A DNA stretch of 64,000 nucleotides from Silanimonas sp044377035 (GCF_044377035.1 NZ_JBILJW010000018.1:7471-71470), one strand, 5' to 3'. Positions 1 through 10,353 are shown, numbered from the stretch's first letter. Translations and numbers: made by a program. The notes: a model not told the origin generated them from the sequence alone.

Positions 1-730
1 GGCGACGCAGGCTGGCATTGGCTTCGGTGGTCAGGGCCGCGCGGCCACTGGCGAAGGCCGAACCCGCCAGCGTGTAGACCGTCGCCGGCCCGACGCTGCG
101 CGAGGGCGGCAGCGGCGCATCGGCGGCCAGCGCTTCGGCCACCAGCGAGTTCGCCAGTTCGGCTTCCTCGCGGGCCAGCGCGGCCTCGCGGCCGCGGCTG
201 GCGGCCAGGCGGCGCGCCTGTTCGGCATCGGCCTTGGCCTGCTCGGCCAGCGCGAAGGTCTCGGCAGCCGCCGTGCGCTCACGCTCGGCCTCTTCCTGGC
301 GGGCAAGGCTCTGCATGCGCAGGCGCTCGGCGTCGCGACGGGCGGCATCGGCATCGCGGCGCGCGGCCGCCACCATGATCTGGTCGCGCTCGCGATCGAG
401 GTCGGTCGACTGCCGGGCCAAGGCGTCGGCCTGCGCTGCGGCCACGGCCGCGCGCACGCGCCGTTCGGCCACGAACTGGGCCGAGGCGTATTCCTTCGAC
501 TTCGCAAGGGCGAGGGCCTGCACGGCCTGCTGGGCCTTCAGACGCTCGACACCGCCCATGCCAGCGAGCTGGGTGTCGCCATCGAGCTGGGCGAGCTGGG
601 CCTGGAGACGGGCGACGACGGGATCGATCTCTTCATCGGCGGACAGGGCGGGCGCGGCCAGCGCGACGGCGGCGGCGAAGGCGAGGCCACGGGCCAGGGT
701 GTGGATTCGGACACTGCGGAAAGGACGCAT
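1..730 (-). CDS. OmpA-family envelope protein, N-terminal part (cut by window edge)
   Basis: The reading frame opens with ATG at 730 and is still open at base 1, so only about 243 residues are seen. It begins with a Sec-type signal peptide (MRPFRSV, then an Ala-rich core ending ALSA). A long Ala/Arg/Glu-rich coiled-coil-like stretch follows (about residues 45-205). The last visible residues, YTLAGSAFASGRAALT, match the start of an OmpA C-terminal peptidoglycan-binding domain. It follows a DUF4398 lipoprotein by 4 bases, so the two are probably one operon. In the family such proteins tether the outer membrane to peptidoglycan. The exact role here is unknown. Confidence 0.8.
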   Translation of the reverse strand, partial: MRPFRSVRIHTLARGLAFAAAVALAAPALSADEEIDPVVARLQAQLAQLDGDTQLAGMGGVERLKAQQAVQALALAKSKEYASAQFVAERRVRAAVAAAQADALARQSTDLDRERDQIMVAAARRDADAARRDAERLRMQSLARQEEAERERTAAAETFALAEQAKADAEQARRLAASRGREAALAREEAELANSLVAEALAADAPLPPSRSVGPATVYTLAGSAFASGRAALTTEANASLRR

Positions 731-734
731 CGGA

Positions 735-1106
735 TCAATCTCCCTGGACCAGCAGGCGGCGGCGCAGCTCGGCGTTGCGCGCGGCCTTGGAATCGACCTC
801 GGCCTCGAGCGTGGCGCGGCGGGCTTCTGCGGCGGCGACCGCCGCCGCGGCCTCGGCTTCCCGGGCGGCGACGAGAGCGTCGGCATGGCGTTTGCGCGAT
901 GCGGCATCGCGGGCCGTGGCGAGGCGCTGGCGGGCCTCGTCGAGCGCCTGCTGGGCCGCGCCGCGGGGCTCGAGGGCGTCGGCACTGCGGATGGCGCGGT
1001 CAGCCGCGTCGAGTTCGGCGGTGGGCGGCGGGACGCTGGCGCAGCCGCCCAGCAGCGCCGCGAGGAGGAGGCCGGCGGCAAGGCCGGAGGGGACGTTTCG
1101 GCTCAT
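735..1106 (-). CDS. DUF4398 lipoprotein
   Basis: This is a 123-residue protein with a clear lipoprotein signal: hydrophobic LAAGLLLAALLGGCAS with the lipobox Cys at about residue 22. The mature part is Ala-rich and helical (repeated AxxxARxR patterns), as in DUF4398 proteins. Its stop lies 4 bases before the start of the OmpA-like gene, a pairing that is common for DUF4398 and suggests a joint outer-membrane or periplasmic scaffold. No catalytic motif is visible. Confidence 0.75.
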   Translation of the reverse strand: MSRNVPSGLAAGLLLAALLGGCASVPPPTAELDAADRAIRSADALEPRGAAQQALDEARQRLATARDAASRKRHADALVAAREAEAAAAVAAAEARRATLEAEVDSKAARNAELRRRLLVQGD

Positions 1107-1193
1107 GGGGATACGGGTCGCTTTTGGTGGCGGAACGCGGCTATTCTCAAAAGCCTGACCCGGTTACGCAATGGCGCTGAGGAGCCCATCCCC

Positions 1194-2315
1194 ATGGACA
1201 TCGGCTATTTCCTGAAGCTGATGACGGAGAAGAACGCCTCCGACATGTTCCTCACGACCGGCGCGCCGGTGTACATCAAGGTCGAGGGCAAGCTCTACCC
1301 GCTCGGCAACACCGGCCTCCCGGCCGGCATGGTGAAGAAGATCGCCTATTCGCTGATGGACGAGGGCCAAGTGCCCCAGTTCGAGCGCGACCTCGAATAC
1401 AACATGGCGATCGCCGTGAAGGACGCCGGGCGTTTCCGCGTCAACGTGTTCAAGCAGCGCGGCGAGGTCGGCATGGTCATCCGTGCCATCAAGAGCACGG
1501 TGCCGACGCTCGAACAGCTGCAGCTGCCCCACGTGCTGAAGGACATCATCATGGAACCCCGCGGCCTGGTGCTCGTGGTGGGTTCCACGGGCTCGGGCAA
1601 GTCGACCGCGCTGGCCTCGATGATCGACTACCGCAACACCAACTCGACCGGCCACATCCTCACCATCGAGGACCCGATCGAGTTCCTGCACACGCACAAG
1701 AAGTCCATCGTCAACCAGCGCGAGGTCGGCCTCGACACCCACGCCTTCCACAACGCGCTGAAGAACGCGATGCGCGAGGCGCCGGACGTCATCCTGATCG
1801 GCGAAATCCTCGATTCCGTGACCATGGAATCGGCCATCGCCTTCGCCGAGACCGGCCACCTCTGCCTCGCGACGCTGCATTCGAACAACGCCGACCAGAC
1901 GCTGGAGCGCATCCTCAACTTCTTCCCCGAGGCCGCGCACAAGAACATCCTGATGAACCTGTCCTTGAACCTTAAGGCGGTCGTCTCGCTGCGCCTCGTG
2001 ATCGGCAAGGACGGCAAGCGCCTGCCGGCCTCCGAGATCCTGATCAACACCCCGATGATCCGCGACCTGATCCGCCGCGGGCAGATCCACGAGGTGAAGG
2101 AGGCGATGGAGAAGTCCCTGGAAGCGGGCATGCACACCTTCGACCAGTCGCTGTTCAAGCTCTACAAGGAAGGCAAGATCGACCTCGAGGAAGCGCTGCG
2201 GAAGGCCGACTCGCGCGACGGCCTCGCCCTCCGCATCCGCCTTTCGGAAGGCGCGACCAGCGAGCACGACCCCTACGCCGACGTGTTCGGCGGTGCGGGC
2301 GGCGCCTTCGGCTGA
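1194..2315 (+). CDS. pilU: Type IV pilus retraction ATPase PilU
   Basis: This 373-residue secretion ATPase belongs to the PilT/PilU group and assists PilT in depolymerising type IV pili at the inner membrane. The Walker A motif GSTGSGKST is near residue 128. The Asp box (TIEDPIEF), the Walker B region (PDVILIGEI) and the His box (LATLHSNNA) follow in order. Assignment to PilU rather than PilT rests on the ETGHLCLATLHSNNADQT stretch and the C-terminal FDQSLFKLYKEGKI. The start is ATG 1194, with GAGGAG about 9 bases upstream. Upstream in-frame codons are open but lack family similarity. The usual Arg of the GEIRD motif is Leu here (GEILD). The gene ends one base before the convergent maiA stop. 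Confidence 0.92.
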   Translation: MDIGYFLKLMTEKNASDMFLTTGAPVYIKVEGKLYPLGNTGLPAGMVKKIAYSLMDEGQVPQFERDLEYNMAIAVKDAGRFRVNVFKQRGEVGMVIRAIKSTVPTLEQLQLPHVLKDIIMEPRGLVLVVGSTGSGKSTALASMIDYRNTNSTGHILTIEDPIEFLHTHKKSIVNQREVGLDTHAFHNALKNAMREAPDVILIGEILDSVTMESAIAFAETGHLCLATLHSNNADQTLERILNFFPEAAHKNILMNLSLNLKAVVSLRLVIGKDGKRLPASEILINTPMIRDLIRRGQIHEVKEAMEKSLEAGMHTFDQSLFKLYKEGKIDLEEALRKADSRDGLALRIRLSEGATSEHDPYADVFGGAGGAFG

Positions 2316-2984
2316 TCAGCCCGGCGGCGGTGCATCCGGCTGGGCTTCGGGCGTCGCGCGCTGGAAGGCCTCCAGCGTGAGGCAGTGCGCGTCGATGCGC
2401 CGCACCGTCGGATAGGGCGCGAGGTCGAGCGCGAACCGGCGGGCGTTGTACACCATTGGCACCAGCAGGCAGTCGGCGAGGCCGGCATGGTCTCCCTCGC
2501 AGAAGGCCCCGGTGGACGGGTTCTCCGCCAGCAAGGCCTCGATCGCTTCGAAACCCAGCGCCAGCCAGTGGCGGATCCAGGCTTCACGCTGTTCCGGCGT
2601 CGCCTTGAACTCGCGCTCGAGGTACTGCAGCACCCGCAGGTTGCCCAAGGGGTGCATGTCGCAAGCAATCAGTTGGGCCAGCCCTCGCACCAGGGCGCGT
2701 TCGCGCGCGGTCGACGGCAGTAGCGGCTGTTCGGCGAAGGTCTCGTCGAGGTACTCGATGATCGCCATCGACTGCCGGATCAGGCGCTGTCCGTGCTGCA
2801 GCGTGGGAACCAGGCCCTGCGGATTGATCTGGCGGAACGCCGCGCCGTGTTGCTCGCCACCGTTGCGCACCAGATGCACCGGCGCGAGCTGGTAATCGAG
2901 CCCCTTGAGGTTCAGCGCGATGCGCACGCGGTACGCGGCGCTCGAGCGCCAGTAGGAATAAAGCCGCAATCCGCCGCTCACCAT
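2316..2984 (-). CDS. maiA: Maleylacetoacetate isomerase (zeta-class GST fold)
   Basis: The 222-residue product would isomerise maleylacetoacetate to fumarylacetoacetate with glutathione, the step between HmgA and Fah. The thioredoxin-like N-terminus carries SSAAYRVRIALNLKG (from residue 14), matching the zeta-class SSxxxRVRIAL signature. The usual Cys of SSC is Ala. The middle shows PQGLVPTLQHG and the SMAIIEYLDE glutathione-site motif. The all-helical C-terminal domain has IACDMHPLGNLRVLQYL. It lies 46 bases beyond the fah stop on the same strand and probably belongs to the same catabolic unit. Confidence 0.92.
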   Translation of the reverse strand: MVSGGLRLYSYWRSSAAYRVRIALNLKGLDYQLAPVHLVRNGGEQHGAAFRQINPQGLVPTLQHGQRLIRQSMAIIEYLDETFAEQPLLPSTARERALVRGLAQLIACDMHPLGNLRVLQYLEREFKATPEQREAWIRHWLALGFEAIEALLAENPSTGAFCEGDHAGLADCLLVPMVYNARRFALDLAPYPTVRRIDAHCLTLEAFQRATPEAQPDAPPPG

Positions 2985-3030
2985 GGCATCGCCCTCCCGG
3001 GTGTTTCCCCGCCAGCCTAGCGCGGCGCGC

Positions 3031-4029
3031 TCAATCCTGCCGCTTCATCACCTGCTCGATGGCACCGAAGATCGATGCCCCCTCGGCGTCCAGCATCTCG
3101 ATGCGCACGGTGTCGCCGAACTTCATGAAGGGCGTCGAGGGCTTGCCGTCGCGGAGCGTCTCGATGGTGCGCTGCTCGGCGAAGCAGCTGGCGCCCTTGT
3201 CGGTGCTCTGGTTCGCGACCGTGCCCGAGCCGACGATCGTGCCGGCCGAGAGCGGCCGCGTCTTGGCGGCATGGGCGACCAGCTGGGCGAAGCTGAACTG
3301 CATGTCCTCGCCGGCCTCCGGCGCGCCGAACCACTGGCCGTTGAAGTGGGTGAGCAGCGGGCGATGCACCTTGCTGTCCTTCCACGCGTCGCCGAGTTCG
3401 TCCGGGGTGACGAACACCGGGCTTAAGCACGAGCGTGGCTTGCTCTGCAGGAAGCCGAAGCCCTTGGCCAGCTCGTTCGGGATCAGGTTGCGCAGCGAGA
3501 CGTCGTTGACCAGGCCGACGAGCTGGATGTGCTCGGCCGCGGCTTCGGGCGTGACGCCGTGCGGCACGTCGTCGGTGACGATGACCACTTCGGCCTCGAG
3601 GTCGATGCCGAAGGCCTCGTCGCGCACCAGCACCGCGTCGCGCGGGCCGTAGAAGCCGGCGCTCACCGCCTGGTACATCAGCGGGTCGGAATAGAAGCTC
3701 TCCGGCACCTCGGCGCCGCGGGCGCGGCGCACGCGCTCGACGTGCGGCAGGTAGGCCGAGCCGTCGACGAACTCGTAGGCGCGCGGCAGCGGGGCGGCCA
3801 GCGCCGCCATGTCGAGGGCGAACACCTCATGGCCATCGATGGTCTGCGCGGCCGAGCCGTTCAGGGCTTCCGACACGCCGTTGAGGCGCGGCGCCACGTT
3901 CGACCAGTCCTCCAGCGCACGCTGCAGTGTCGGCGCGATGTGCGGCACGCGCACGCCACGGGCGAGGTCGCGGGAGACGACGATCAGCGTGCCGTCGCGG
4001 CCGCCTTCCTTCAGGGATCCGAGTTTCAT
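3031..4029 (-). CDS. fahA: Fumarylacetoacetate hydrolase family protein
   Basis: This 332-residue protein hydrolyses fumarylacetoacetate to fumarate and acetoacetate, the last step of tyrosine breakdown. The C-terminal FAH fold is recognisable from DLEAEVVIVTDDVPHG and LVNDVSLRNLIPNE. The GTIVGSGTVANQ turn and MKFGDTVRIEMLD toward the end also match. The N-terminal part (SLKEGGRDGTLIVVSRD) matches the short bacterial type. Its ATG overlaps the hmgA stop by 4 bases (ATGA), so the two are translationally coupled. Confidence 0.93.
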   Translation of the reverse strand: MKLGSLKEGGRDGTLIVVSRDLARGVRVPHIAPTLQRALEDWSNVAPRLNGVSEALNGSAAQTIDGHEVFALDMAALAAPLPRAYEFVDGSAYLPHVERVRRARGAEVPESFYSDPLMYQAVSAGFYGPRDAVLVRDEAFGIDLEAEVVIVTDDVPHGVTPEAAAEHIQLVGLVNDVSLRNLIPNELAKGFGFLQSKPRSCLSPVFVTPDELGDAWKDSKVHRPLLTHFNGQWFGAPEAGEDMQFSFAQLVAHAAKTRPLSAGTIVGSGTVANQSTDKGASCFAEQRTIETLRDGKPSTPFMKFGDTVRIEMLDAEGASIFGAIEQVMKRQD

Positions 4030-5321
4030 CGCTTGTCCTGGTTGAAGTGCTTCTTCAGGCCGTGCCAGCAGGCCACGTACTGGCGCTGCCGGTGTTGCGC
4101 CGCGACCGCTTGGGCCGTGGGCCGCAGCACCGCACGCGACTCGAACATGAAGGCCATCGTGTCACGGATGTAGTGCGGCTTGCTGGTGTCGGCGGCGCTC
4201 GCCTTCTCGAAGGTCTCGGCGTCCGGGCCGTGGCCGGTGAAGCTGTTGTGCAGCGAGGCGCCACCGGGCACGAAGCCGTCGGCCTTGGCGTCGTAGGCAC
4301 CGTGCACGAGGCCCATGAATTCGCTGGCGACGTTGCGGTGGAACCACGGCGGGCGGAAGGTGTCCTCCATCGCCAGGATGCGCGGCGGGAAGATCACGAA
4401 ATCCATGTTGCCCACGCCGGGCGTGTCGCTGGGCGAGGTGAGCACGAGGAAGATGCTCGGGTCCGGGTGGTCGTAGCTGATCGAGCCGATGGTGTTGAAG
4501 CGGCGCAGGTCGTACTTGCAGGGCACGTGATTGCCGTGCCACGCGACCACGTCGAGCGGCGAGTGGCCGATCGCGGCGCGCCACAGGCGGCCGTCGAACT
4601 TCGCCACCAGTTCGAAGTTGCCTTCCACGTCCTCCCAAGCGGCCACCGGCGCAAGGAAATCGCGCGGGTTGGCGAGCCCGTTGCTGCCGATGGGACCGAG
4701 GTCCGGCAGGCGCAGGCCGGCGCCGAGGTTCTCGCAGACGTAACCGCGCGCTTCGCCGTCCGGCAGGTCCACCGCGAAACGGATGCCGCGCGGGATCAGC
4801 GCGATCTCCTGCGGCTCGACCTCGAGCACGCCGAACTCGGTGCGGATCACCAGGCGGCCCTGCTGCGGGACGATCAGCAGCTCGCCGTCGGCGTCGTAGA
4901 AGTAGCGTCCCTGCATCGAGCGGTTGGCCGCGTACAGGTGGATGCCCACGCCCGCACCGGCCCCGGGGCCGCCATTGCCGGCCATGGTGTAGAGGCCATC
5001 GAGGAAGTCGGTGGGCGCGGCCGGAGCCGGCAGCGGGTTCCAGCGCATCTGCTCCGGCGAGACCGGGCCATCACCGAAGACGTTGTGGAACGCGCCTTCG
5101 GGCAAGAGCTCGAACGCGCCGTGCATGGCGCTCGGGCGGATACGGTAGAGCCAGCTGCGGTGGTTCTGGTGGCGCGGCGCGGTGAAGGCCGTGCCGGAGA
5201 GCTGCTCGGCGTAGAGGCCGTAGGGGCAGCGCTGCGGCGAATTGCGCCCCACCGGCAACGCGCCGGGCAGGGCCTCGGTGGCGAACTCGTTGCCGAAACC
5301 GGATTGGTAGGCGAGGGTCAT
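4026..5321 (-). CDS. hmgA: Homogentisate 1,2-dioxygenase
   Basis: This 431-residue Fe(II) enzyme opens the homogentisate ring to give maleylacetoacetate. The N-terminus YQSGFGNEFATEALPGALP is the family signature, which fixes the ATG at 5321 even though the frame is open further upstream. Iron ligands are visible in WFHRNVASEFMGLVHG (His and Glu) and in FTGHGPDAETF (His). The gene sits between hppD (10-base gap upstream) and fah (4-base overlap downstream). Expression is probably driven from the operator-containing promoter in front of hppD. Confidence 0.95.
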   Translation of the reverse strand: MTLAYQSGFGNEFATEALPGALPVGRNSPQRCPYGLYAEQLSGTAFTAPRHQNHRSWLYRIRPSAMHGAFELLPEGAFHNVFGDGPVSPEQMRWNPLPAPAAPTDFLDGLYTMAGNGGPGAGAGVGIHLYAANRSMQGRYFYDADGELLIVPQQGRLVIRTEFGVLEVEPQEIALIPRGIRFAVDLPDGEARGYVCENLGAGLRLPDLGPIGSNGLANPRDFLAPVAAWEDVEGNFELVAKFDGRLWRAAIGHSPLDVVAWHGNHVPCKYDLRRFNTIGSISYDHPDPSIFLVLTSPSDTPGVGNMDFVIFPPRILAMEDTFRPPWFHRNVASEFMGLVHGAYDAKADGFVPGGASLHNSFTGHGPDAETFEKASAADTSKPHYIRDTMAFMFESRAVLRPTAQAVAAQHRQRQYVACWHGLKKHFNQDKR

Positions 5322-5331
5322 GGCCGCGCCC

Positions 5332-6435
5332 TCAGAGCACGCCGCGACGCATCTGGTCGCGCTCGATGCTCTCGAACAGGGCCTGGAAGTTGCCCTCACC
5401 GAAGCCTTCGTTGCCCTTGCGCTGGATGATCTCGAAGAAGATCGGGCCGATCGCATTCTGCGTGAAGATCTGCAGCAGCTTGCGCGACTTCGTCTCCGGG
5501 TCGGCGTCGATCAGGATCTTGTTCTCGCGCAGGCGCGCCACGTCTTCGCCGTGGTTGGGGATGCGCGCGTCGATCACGTCGAAATAGGTGTCGGGCGTGT
5601 TCAGGAACTGCATGCCCTGCCCGCGCATCGCTTCGATGGTGGCGTAGATGTCGTCGGTGAAGCAGGCGATGTGCTGGATGCCCTCGCCGTGGTAGGCGTC
5701 GAGGTACTCGTTGATCTGCGACTTCGGGTCCGACGACTCGTTCAGCGGGATGCGGACGATGCCGTCCGGCGCGGTCATGGCCTTCGAGACGAGGCCGGTC
5801 TTCGCGCCCTTGATGTCGAAGTAGCGGATCTCGCGGAAGTTGAAGAGCTTCTCGTAGTAATCCGACCACTTCTGCATGTTGCCGAAGTAGAGGTTGTGCG
5901 TGAGGTGGTCGATGAAGGTCAGGCCGAAGCCGACCGGGTTCGCATCGACGCCTGGGATCGCCACGAAATCGCGGTAGATGCTGTCGACGCTGCCGTAGTC
6001 GTCAACGAGGTAGAGCATGCAGCCGCCGATGCCCTGGATGACCGGGCGGTCGATGGCCTTGGTGCCCTCGCGGGCCACGTGTTCGCCGCCAGCGGCCAGC
6101 GCCGCGGCCTGCACCTCGTGGGCGTTCTTCTGGAAGCGGATGGCGAAGCCGCAGGCCGAGGGGCCGTGCGCCTTGGCGAAATCCGCCGCGAAGCTGTCCG
6201 GATCCTCGTTGACGAGGAAGTGCACGCCGCCTTGGCGGTACAGCGTGATCGGGCGCGCCTTGTGCTTGCGCACGGCCGTGAAACCCATCGCGCGGAAGTA
6301 GGCGTGAAGCATCTCGCCCTGCCCCGCCGGTGCCGCGAACTCGACGAACTCGAAGCCGTCGATGCCCATCGGGTTCTCGAACGTGGTGACGCTCATGCCG
6401 AGGTTCGGCGCGGCGATTGCGGGAGAAGCGTTCAT
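5332..6435 (-). CDS. hppD: 4-hydroxyphenylpyruvate dioxygenase
   Basis: The 367-residue enzyme converts 4-hydroxyphenylpyruvate to homogentisate. The two vicinal-oxygen-chelate halves are evident. The metal ligands are His177 in TFIDHLTHNLYFG, the His in GEGIQHIACFTDDI, and the Glu in IGPIFFEIIQRKGN. The C-terminal FGEGNFQALFESIERDQ is diagnostic. ATG 6435 is used here. An internal Met at residue 14 (MSVTTFENP) is an alternative start. This is the first gene of the hppD-hmgA-fah operon, transcribed away from a MarR gene. The shared 100-base gap holds a perfect palindrome. Confidence 0.95.
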   Translation of the reverse strand: MNASPAIAAPNLGMSVTTFENPMGIDGFEFVEFAAPAGQGEMLHAYFRAMGFTAVRKHKARPITLYRQGGVHFLVNEDPDSFAADFAKAHGPSACGFAIRFQKNAHEVQAAALAAGGEHVAREGTKAIDRPVIQGIGGCMLYLVDDYGSVDSIYRDFVAIPGVDANPVGFGLTFIDHLTHNLYFGNMQKWSDYYEKLFNFREIRYFDIKGAKTGLVSKAMTAPDGIVRIPLNESSDPKSQINEYLDAYHGEGIQHIACFTDDIYATIEAMRGQGMQFLNTPDTYFDVIDARIPNHGEDVARLRENKILIDADPETKSRKLLQIFTQNAIGPIFFEIIQRKGNEGFGEGNFQALFESIERDQMRRGVL

Positions 6436-6492
6436 GGCATGCTCCGGAGCTGGGGACGGGACGGCACAGGGGATGGTTCGCCGCCCGTTATA

Positions 6493-6506
6493 GTTTCATT
6501 TGAAAC
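6493..6506. promoter_or_regulatory. Palindromic operator between hppD and the MarR gene
   Basis: GTTTCATTTGAAAC is a perfect 14-base inverted repeat (GTTTCA-TT-TGAAAC) in an AT-rich patch of an otherwise GC-rich gap. It lies 57 bases upstream of hppD and 33 bases upstream of the chosen MarR ATG. Size and place fit a MarR dimer site controlling both genes. Binding is inferred, not shown. Confidence 0.6.
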
Positions 6507-6538
6507 CACGCGCAACTTGCGCCGCACTGCAGCATCCG

Positions 6539-7024
6539 ATGCTCGACCTCGAACGCTTCCTGCCCTACCGCCTGTCCGTGTTGTCGAACCGCATCAGCGC
6601 CGACATCGCCCAGCTCTACGAGACCCGCTATGGCATGGCCATCCCGGAGTGGCGCGTCATCGCCGTGCTGGCGAAGCGCCCCGGCCTCTCGGCCACGGAA
6701 GTGGCCCAGCGCACCGCCATGGACAAGGTGGCGGTGAGCCGCGCCGTTTCGTCCCTGCTCGACGCCGGCCGCATCCAGCGCGACATCGACAGCGACGACC
6801 GCCGCAAGAGCGTGCTCCGCCTCACCGACGCCGGCAAGGCCGTCTACGAGGACATCGCACCGCAGGCCCTCGCCTACGAACAGCGCCTGCTCGGCGCCCT
6901 CCGCACCGACGAGCGCCAGGCCCTCGACCGCCTGCTCGCGCGGATGGAGCAGCTCACCGCCGAAGCGGACCGCGCCGAACGCGCCGCCCGCGCGGCGGCC
7001 AACGCCGCAGCGTCGATGCCCTGA
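6539..7024 (+). CDS. MarR-family regulator, likely of tyrosine/homogentisate catabolism
   Basis: A 161-residue winged-helix regulator. The helix-turn-helix is seen in GLSATEVAQRTAMDKVAVSR and the wing in RDIDSDDRRKSVLRLTDAGK. ATG 6539 (MLDLERFLPYRLSVL) is preferred because the upstream TTG at 6500 lies inside the palindrome and the residues it would add have no family similarity. The gene is divergent from hppD. MarR proteins usually repress and are released by a phenolic ligand, so homogentisate or hydroxyphenylpyruvate would be a natural effector here (inference). A strong hairpin terminator follows. Confidence 0.85.
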   Translation: MLDLERFLPYRLSVLSNRISADIAQLYETRYGMAIPEWRVIAVLAKRPGLSATEVAQRTAMDKVAVSRAVSSLLDAGRIQRDIDSDDRRKSVLRLTDAGKAVYEDIAPQALAYEQRLLGALRTDERQALDRLLARMEQLTAEADRAERAARAAANAAASMP

Positions 7025-7051
7025 CGCGGCCGCGAACAGCGCCCGGAAACG

Positions 7052-7079
7052 AAACGGCCCGGAGCGATCCGGGCCGTTT
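7052..7079 (+). terminator. Rho-independent terminator after the MarR gene
   Basis: A 12-base perfect stem AAACGGCCCGGA / TCCGGGCCGTTT with loop GCGA starts 28 bases after the MarR stop. The AAAC/GTTT ends let it work in both directions, so it may also stop transcripts of the convergent POT transporter gene, whose stop is at 7104. Confidence 0.8.
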
Positions 7080-7103
7080 GCGTTGCAGCGTTTGCCGCGG
7101 CGC

Positions 7104-8606
7104 TTACTTCACGCCGTGCATCAATTTCTGGATGAGCGGAGCGAGCAGGAACAGCGAAACGCCGCCGATCACCAGCGCCCAGAACCCGAAGGTATAGCCC
7201 GAGAGCGCCGAGGCCGCGGTCATGCCGCCCTCGCCCGAGACGTGGCCGGCGAAGATGCCCGACAGGTTGTTGCCGATGCCGGTGGAGAGGAACCAGCCGC
7301 CCATGCCGAAGCCGACGAGGCGCAGCGGGGCCAGCTTGGTCACCATCGAGAGGCCGATCGGCGACAGGCAGAGCTCACCGATCGACTGGATCCAGTAAAC
7401 GGCGAACAGCGTCCAGAACGGGATCTTCATCGTTTCCGGATCGACCATGCTGCCCAAGGCGATCATCAGCAGCAGGAAAGCGAGGCCGTTGAAGAGGATG
7501 CCGAGGCCGAACTTGCGCGGGATCGAGGGGTTCCACGAACCCATCCTCACCCAGCCCCAGGCGATGATCGGCGCCAGCACGATGATGGCCACCGAGTTCA
7601 CCGACTGGAACCACGCCGTCGGGAAGGTCATGAAGCCGAGGTCGCGGTTGACGATCTGGTCGGCGAGGAAGGTGAACGAACTGCCCGCCTGCTCGAAGAA
7701 CATCCAGAACAGGATGTTGAAGGCGAAGATGATCAGCATGGCGATCACCTTGTCGCGGGCCTGCGCGCCGTTCTTGATGCCTTCGACGAGCAACATGCCG
7801 GCCAACACGACGAACATCACGGTGAGGATGATCTGCAGCGTCGCTGCGCCCATGGCCAGCAAGGCGTAGACCACCGGCACCGCGATGGTGCAGCCGACGA
7901 ACACGGTGACGATCCGGCCGATGCCGCCGGCGCCTTCCGGCGCCTCGCCCACGCCCTTGAGCTGGGCGCGACCGAGGTAGAACCAGAACAGCGAGATCAC
8001 CATGCCGATACCCGCGGCGATGAACACGACCTTGTAGGCCGGCATCGCCTCGGTGCCGAACACCTTGGCAGCGAGGATCTGGGTGAGGATCGGCGAGATC
8101 ATCGCGCCGAGGTTGATGCCCATGTAGAAGATCGTGAAGCCGGAATCGCGGCGATCGTCGCCCGTGGTGTAGATCTTGCCGACCAGCGTCGAGATGATCG
8201 GCTTGAACAGGCCGTTGCCGACGACGATCGTGGCGAGACCCAGCTTGAACACCGTCTCGTTGGGGACGGCGATCATGAAGAGGCCGGCGGCCATGAACAC
8301 TGCGCCGACGAGGATCGAGCGCTGGTACCCAAGGTATTTGTCGGCCACGAGGCCGCCGAAGATGGCAGCGGCGTAGACGAGGGCGAGGTAGGACCCGTAG
8401 ATCAGGCCGGCCGGCTGCTGGCCTGCCGCATCACCACCGTGGAACTGCGCCACGATGTAGAGCACGAGGGCCCAGCGGATGCCGTAGAACGCGAAGCGCT
8501 CCCAGAACTCCGACATGAACAGCATCCACAGCGGCTTCGGGTGTCCGAGCAACTGGTCGTAGGCGGGCGGCGGCGTGGCCGTCGCCGAGGTTGCAGCACC
8601 GCTCAT
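7104..8606 (-). CDS. POT-family proton-coupled peptide transporter
   Basis: This 500-residue membrane protein has about 12-14 hydrophobic segments. The POT signature is present: FWERFAFYGIRWALVLYI contains the ExxERFxxYG proton-coupling motif in helix 1. GGLVADKYLGYQRSILVGA is the loop 2-3 motif, and MGINLGAMISPIL lies on helix 5. The family imports di- and tripeptides with protons. Its place beside tyrosine and tryptophan catabolic genes suggests supply of amino acids from peptides, but that link is inference. Confidence 0.9.
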   Translation of the reverse strand: MSGAATSATATPPPAYDQLLGHPKPLWMLFMSEFWERFAFYGIRWALVLYIVAQFHGGDAAGQQPAGLIYGSYLALVYAAAIFGGLVADKYLGYQRSILVGAVFMAAGLFMIAVPNETVFKLGLATIVVGNGLFKPIISTLVGKIYTTGDDRRDSGFTIFYMGINLGAMISPILTQILAAKVFGTEAMPAYKVVFIAAGIGMVISLFWFYLGRAQLKGVGEAPEGAGGIGRIVTVFVGCTIAVPVVYALLAMGAATLQIILTVMFVVLAGMLLVEGIKNGAQARDKVIAMLIIFAFNILFWMFFEQAGSSFTFLADQIVNRDLGFMTFPTAWFQSVNSVAIIVLAPIIAWGWVRMGSWNPSIPRKFGLGILFNGLAFLLLMIALGSMVDPETMKIPFWTLFAVYWIQSIGELCLSPIGLSMVTKLAPLRLVGFGMGGWFLSTGIGNNLSGIFAGHVSGEGGMTAASALSGYTFGFWALVIGGVSLFLLAPLIQKLMHGVK

Positions 8607-8728
8607 GCGGTATCCCCTTGATTCGTCAGGAAAGTGAAGCCCGACAACAGGCGCCGGGGCCGCGACTGTGTACCGTTTGTGAAGGCGGAGGTCAAACCGC
8701 GTTGCGGCATGGCTTCGGACAGCCCACG

Positions 8729-8759
8729 AAAAAAGACGCCCCGCACGGGGCGGGGCGTC
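8729..8759 (-). terminator. Rho-independent terminator in the transporter gap
   Basis: Read on the minus strand, a perfect 10-base stem (GACGCCCCGC / GCGGGGCGTC, 5-base loop) is followed by six T residues (bases 8734-8729). It lies 23 bases after the AbgT gene stop and upstream of the POT gene, so it ends AbgT transcription and separates the two transporters. Confidence 0.9.
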
Positions 8760-8781
8760 CTAGGGCGACCGAGCTGGGGGA

Positions 8782-10353
<1,572 letters not shown>

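Noticed and set aside
3927..5429. 500-residue plus-strand open frame opposite hmgA
   Set aside because: hmgA on the minus strand has full family similarity; this frame is Val/Arg/Gly-rich noise.
5320..7197. 625-residue plus-strand open frame across hppD and the MarR gene
   Set aside because: It overlaps hppD and the MarR gene, runs over the operator and the terminator, and has no family similarity.
7083..8621. 512-residue plus-strand open frame opposite the POT transporter
   Set aside because: The residues are a His/Asp/Glu-rich reflection of membrane-protein codons; the POT protein on the other strand is certain.
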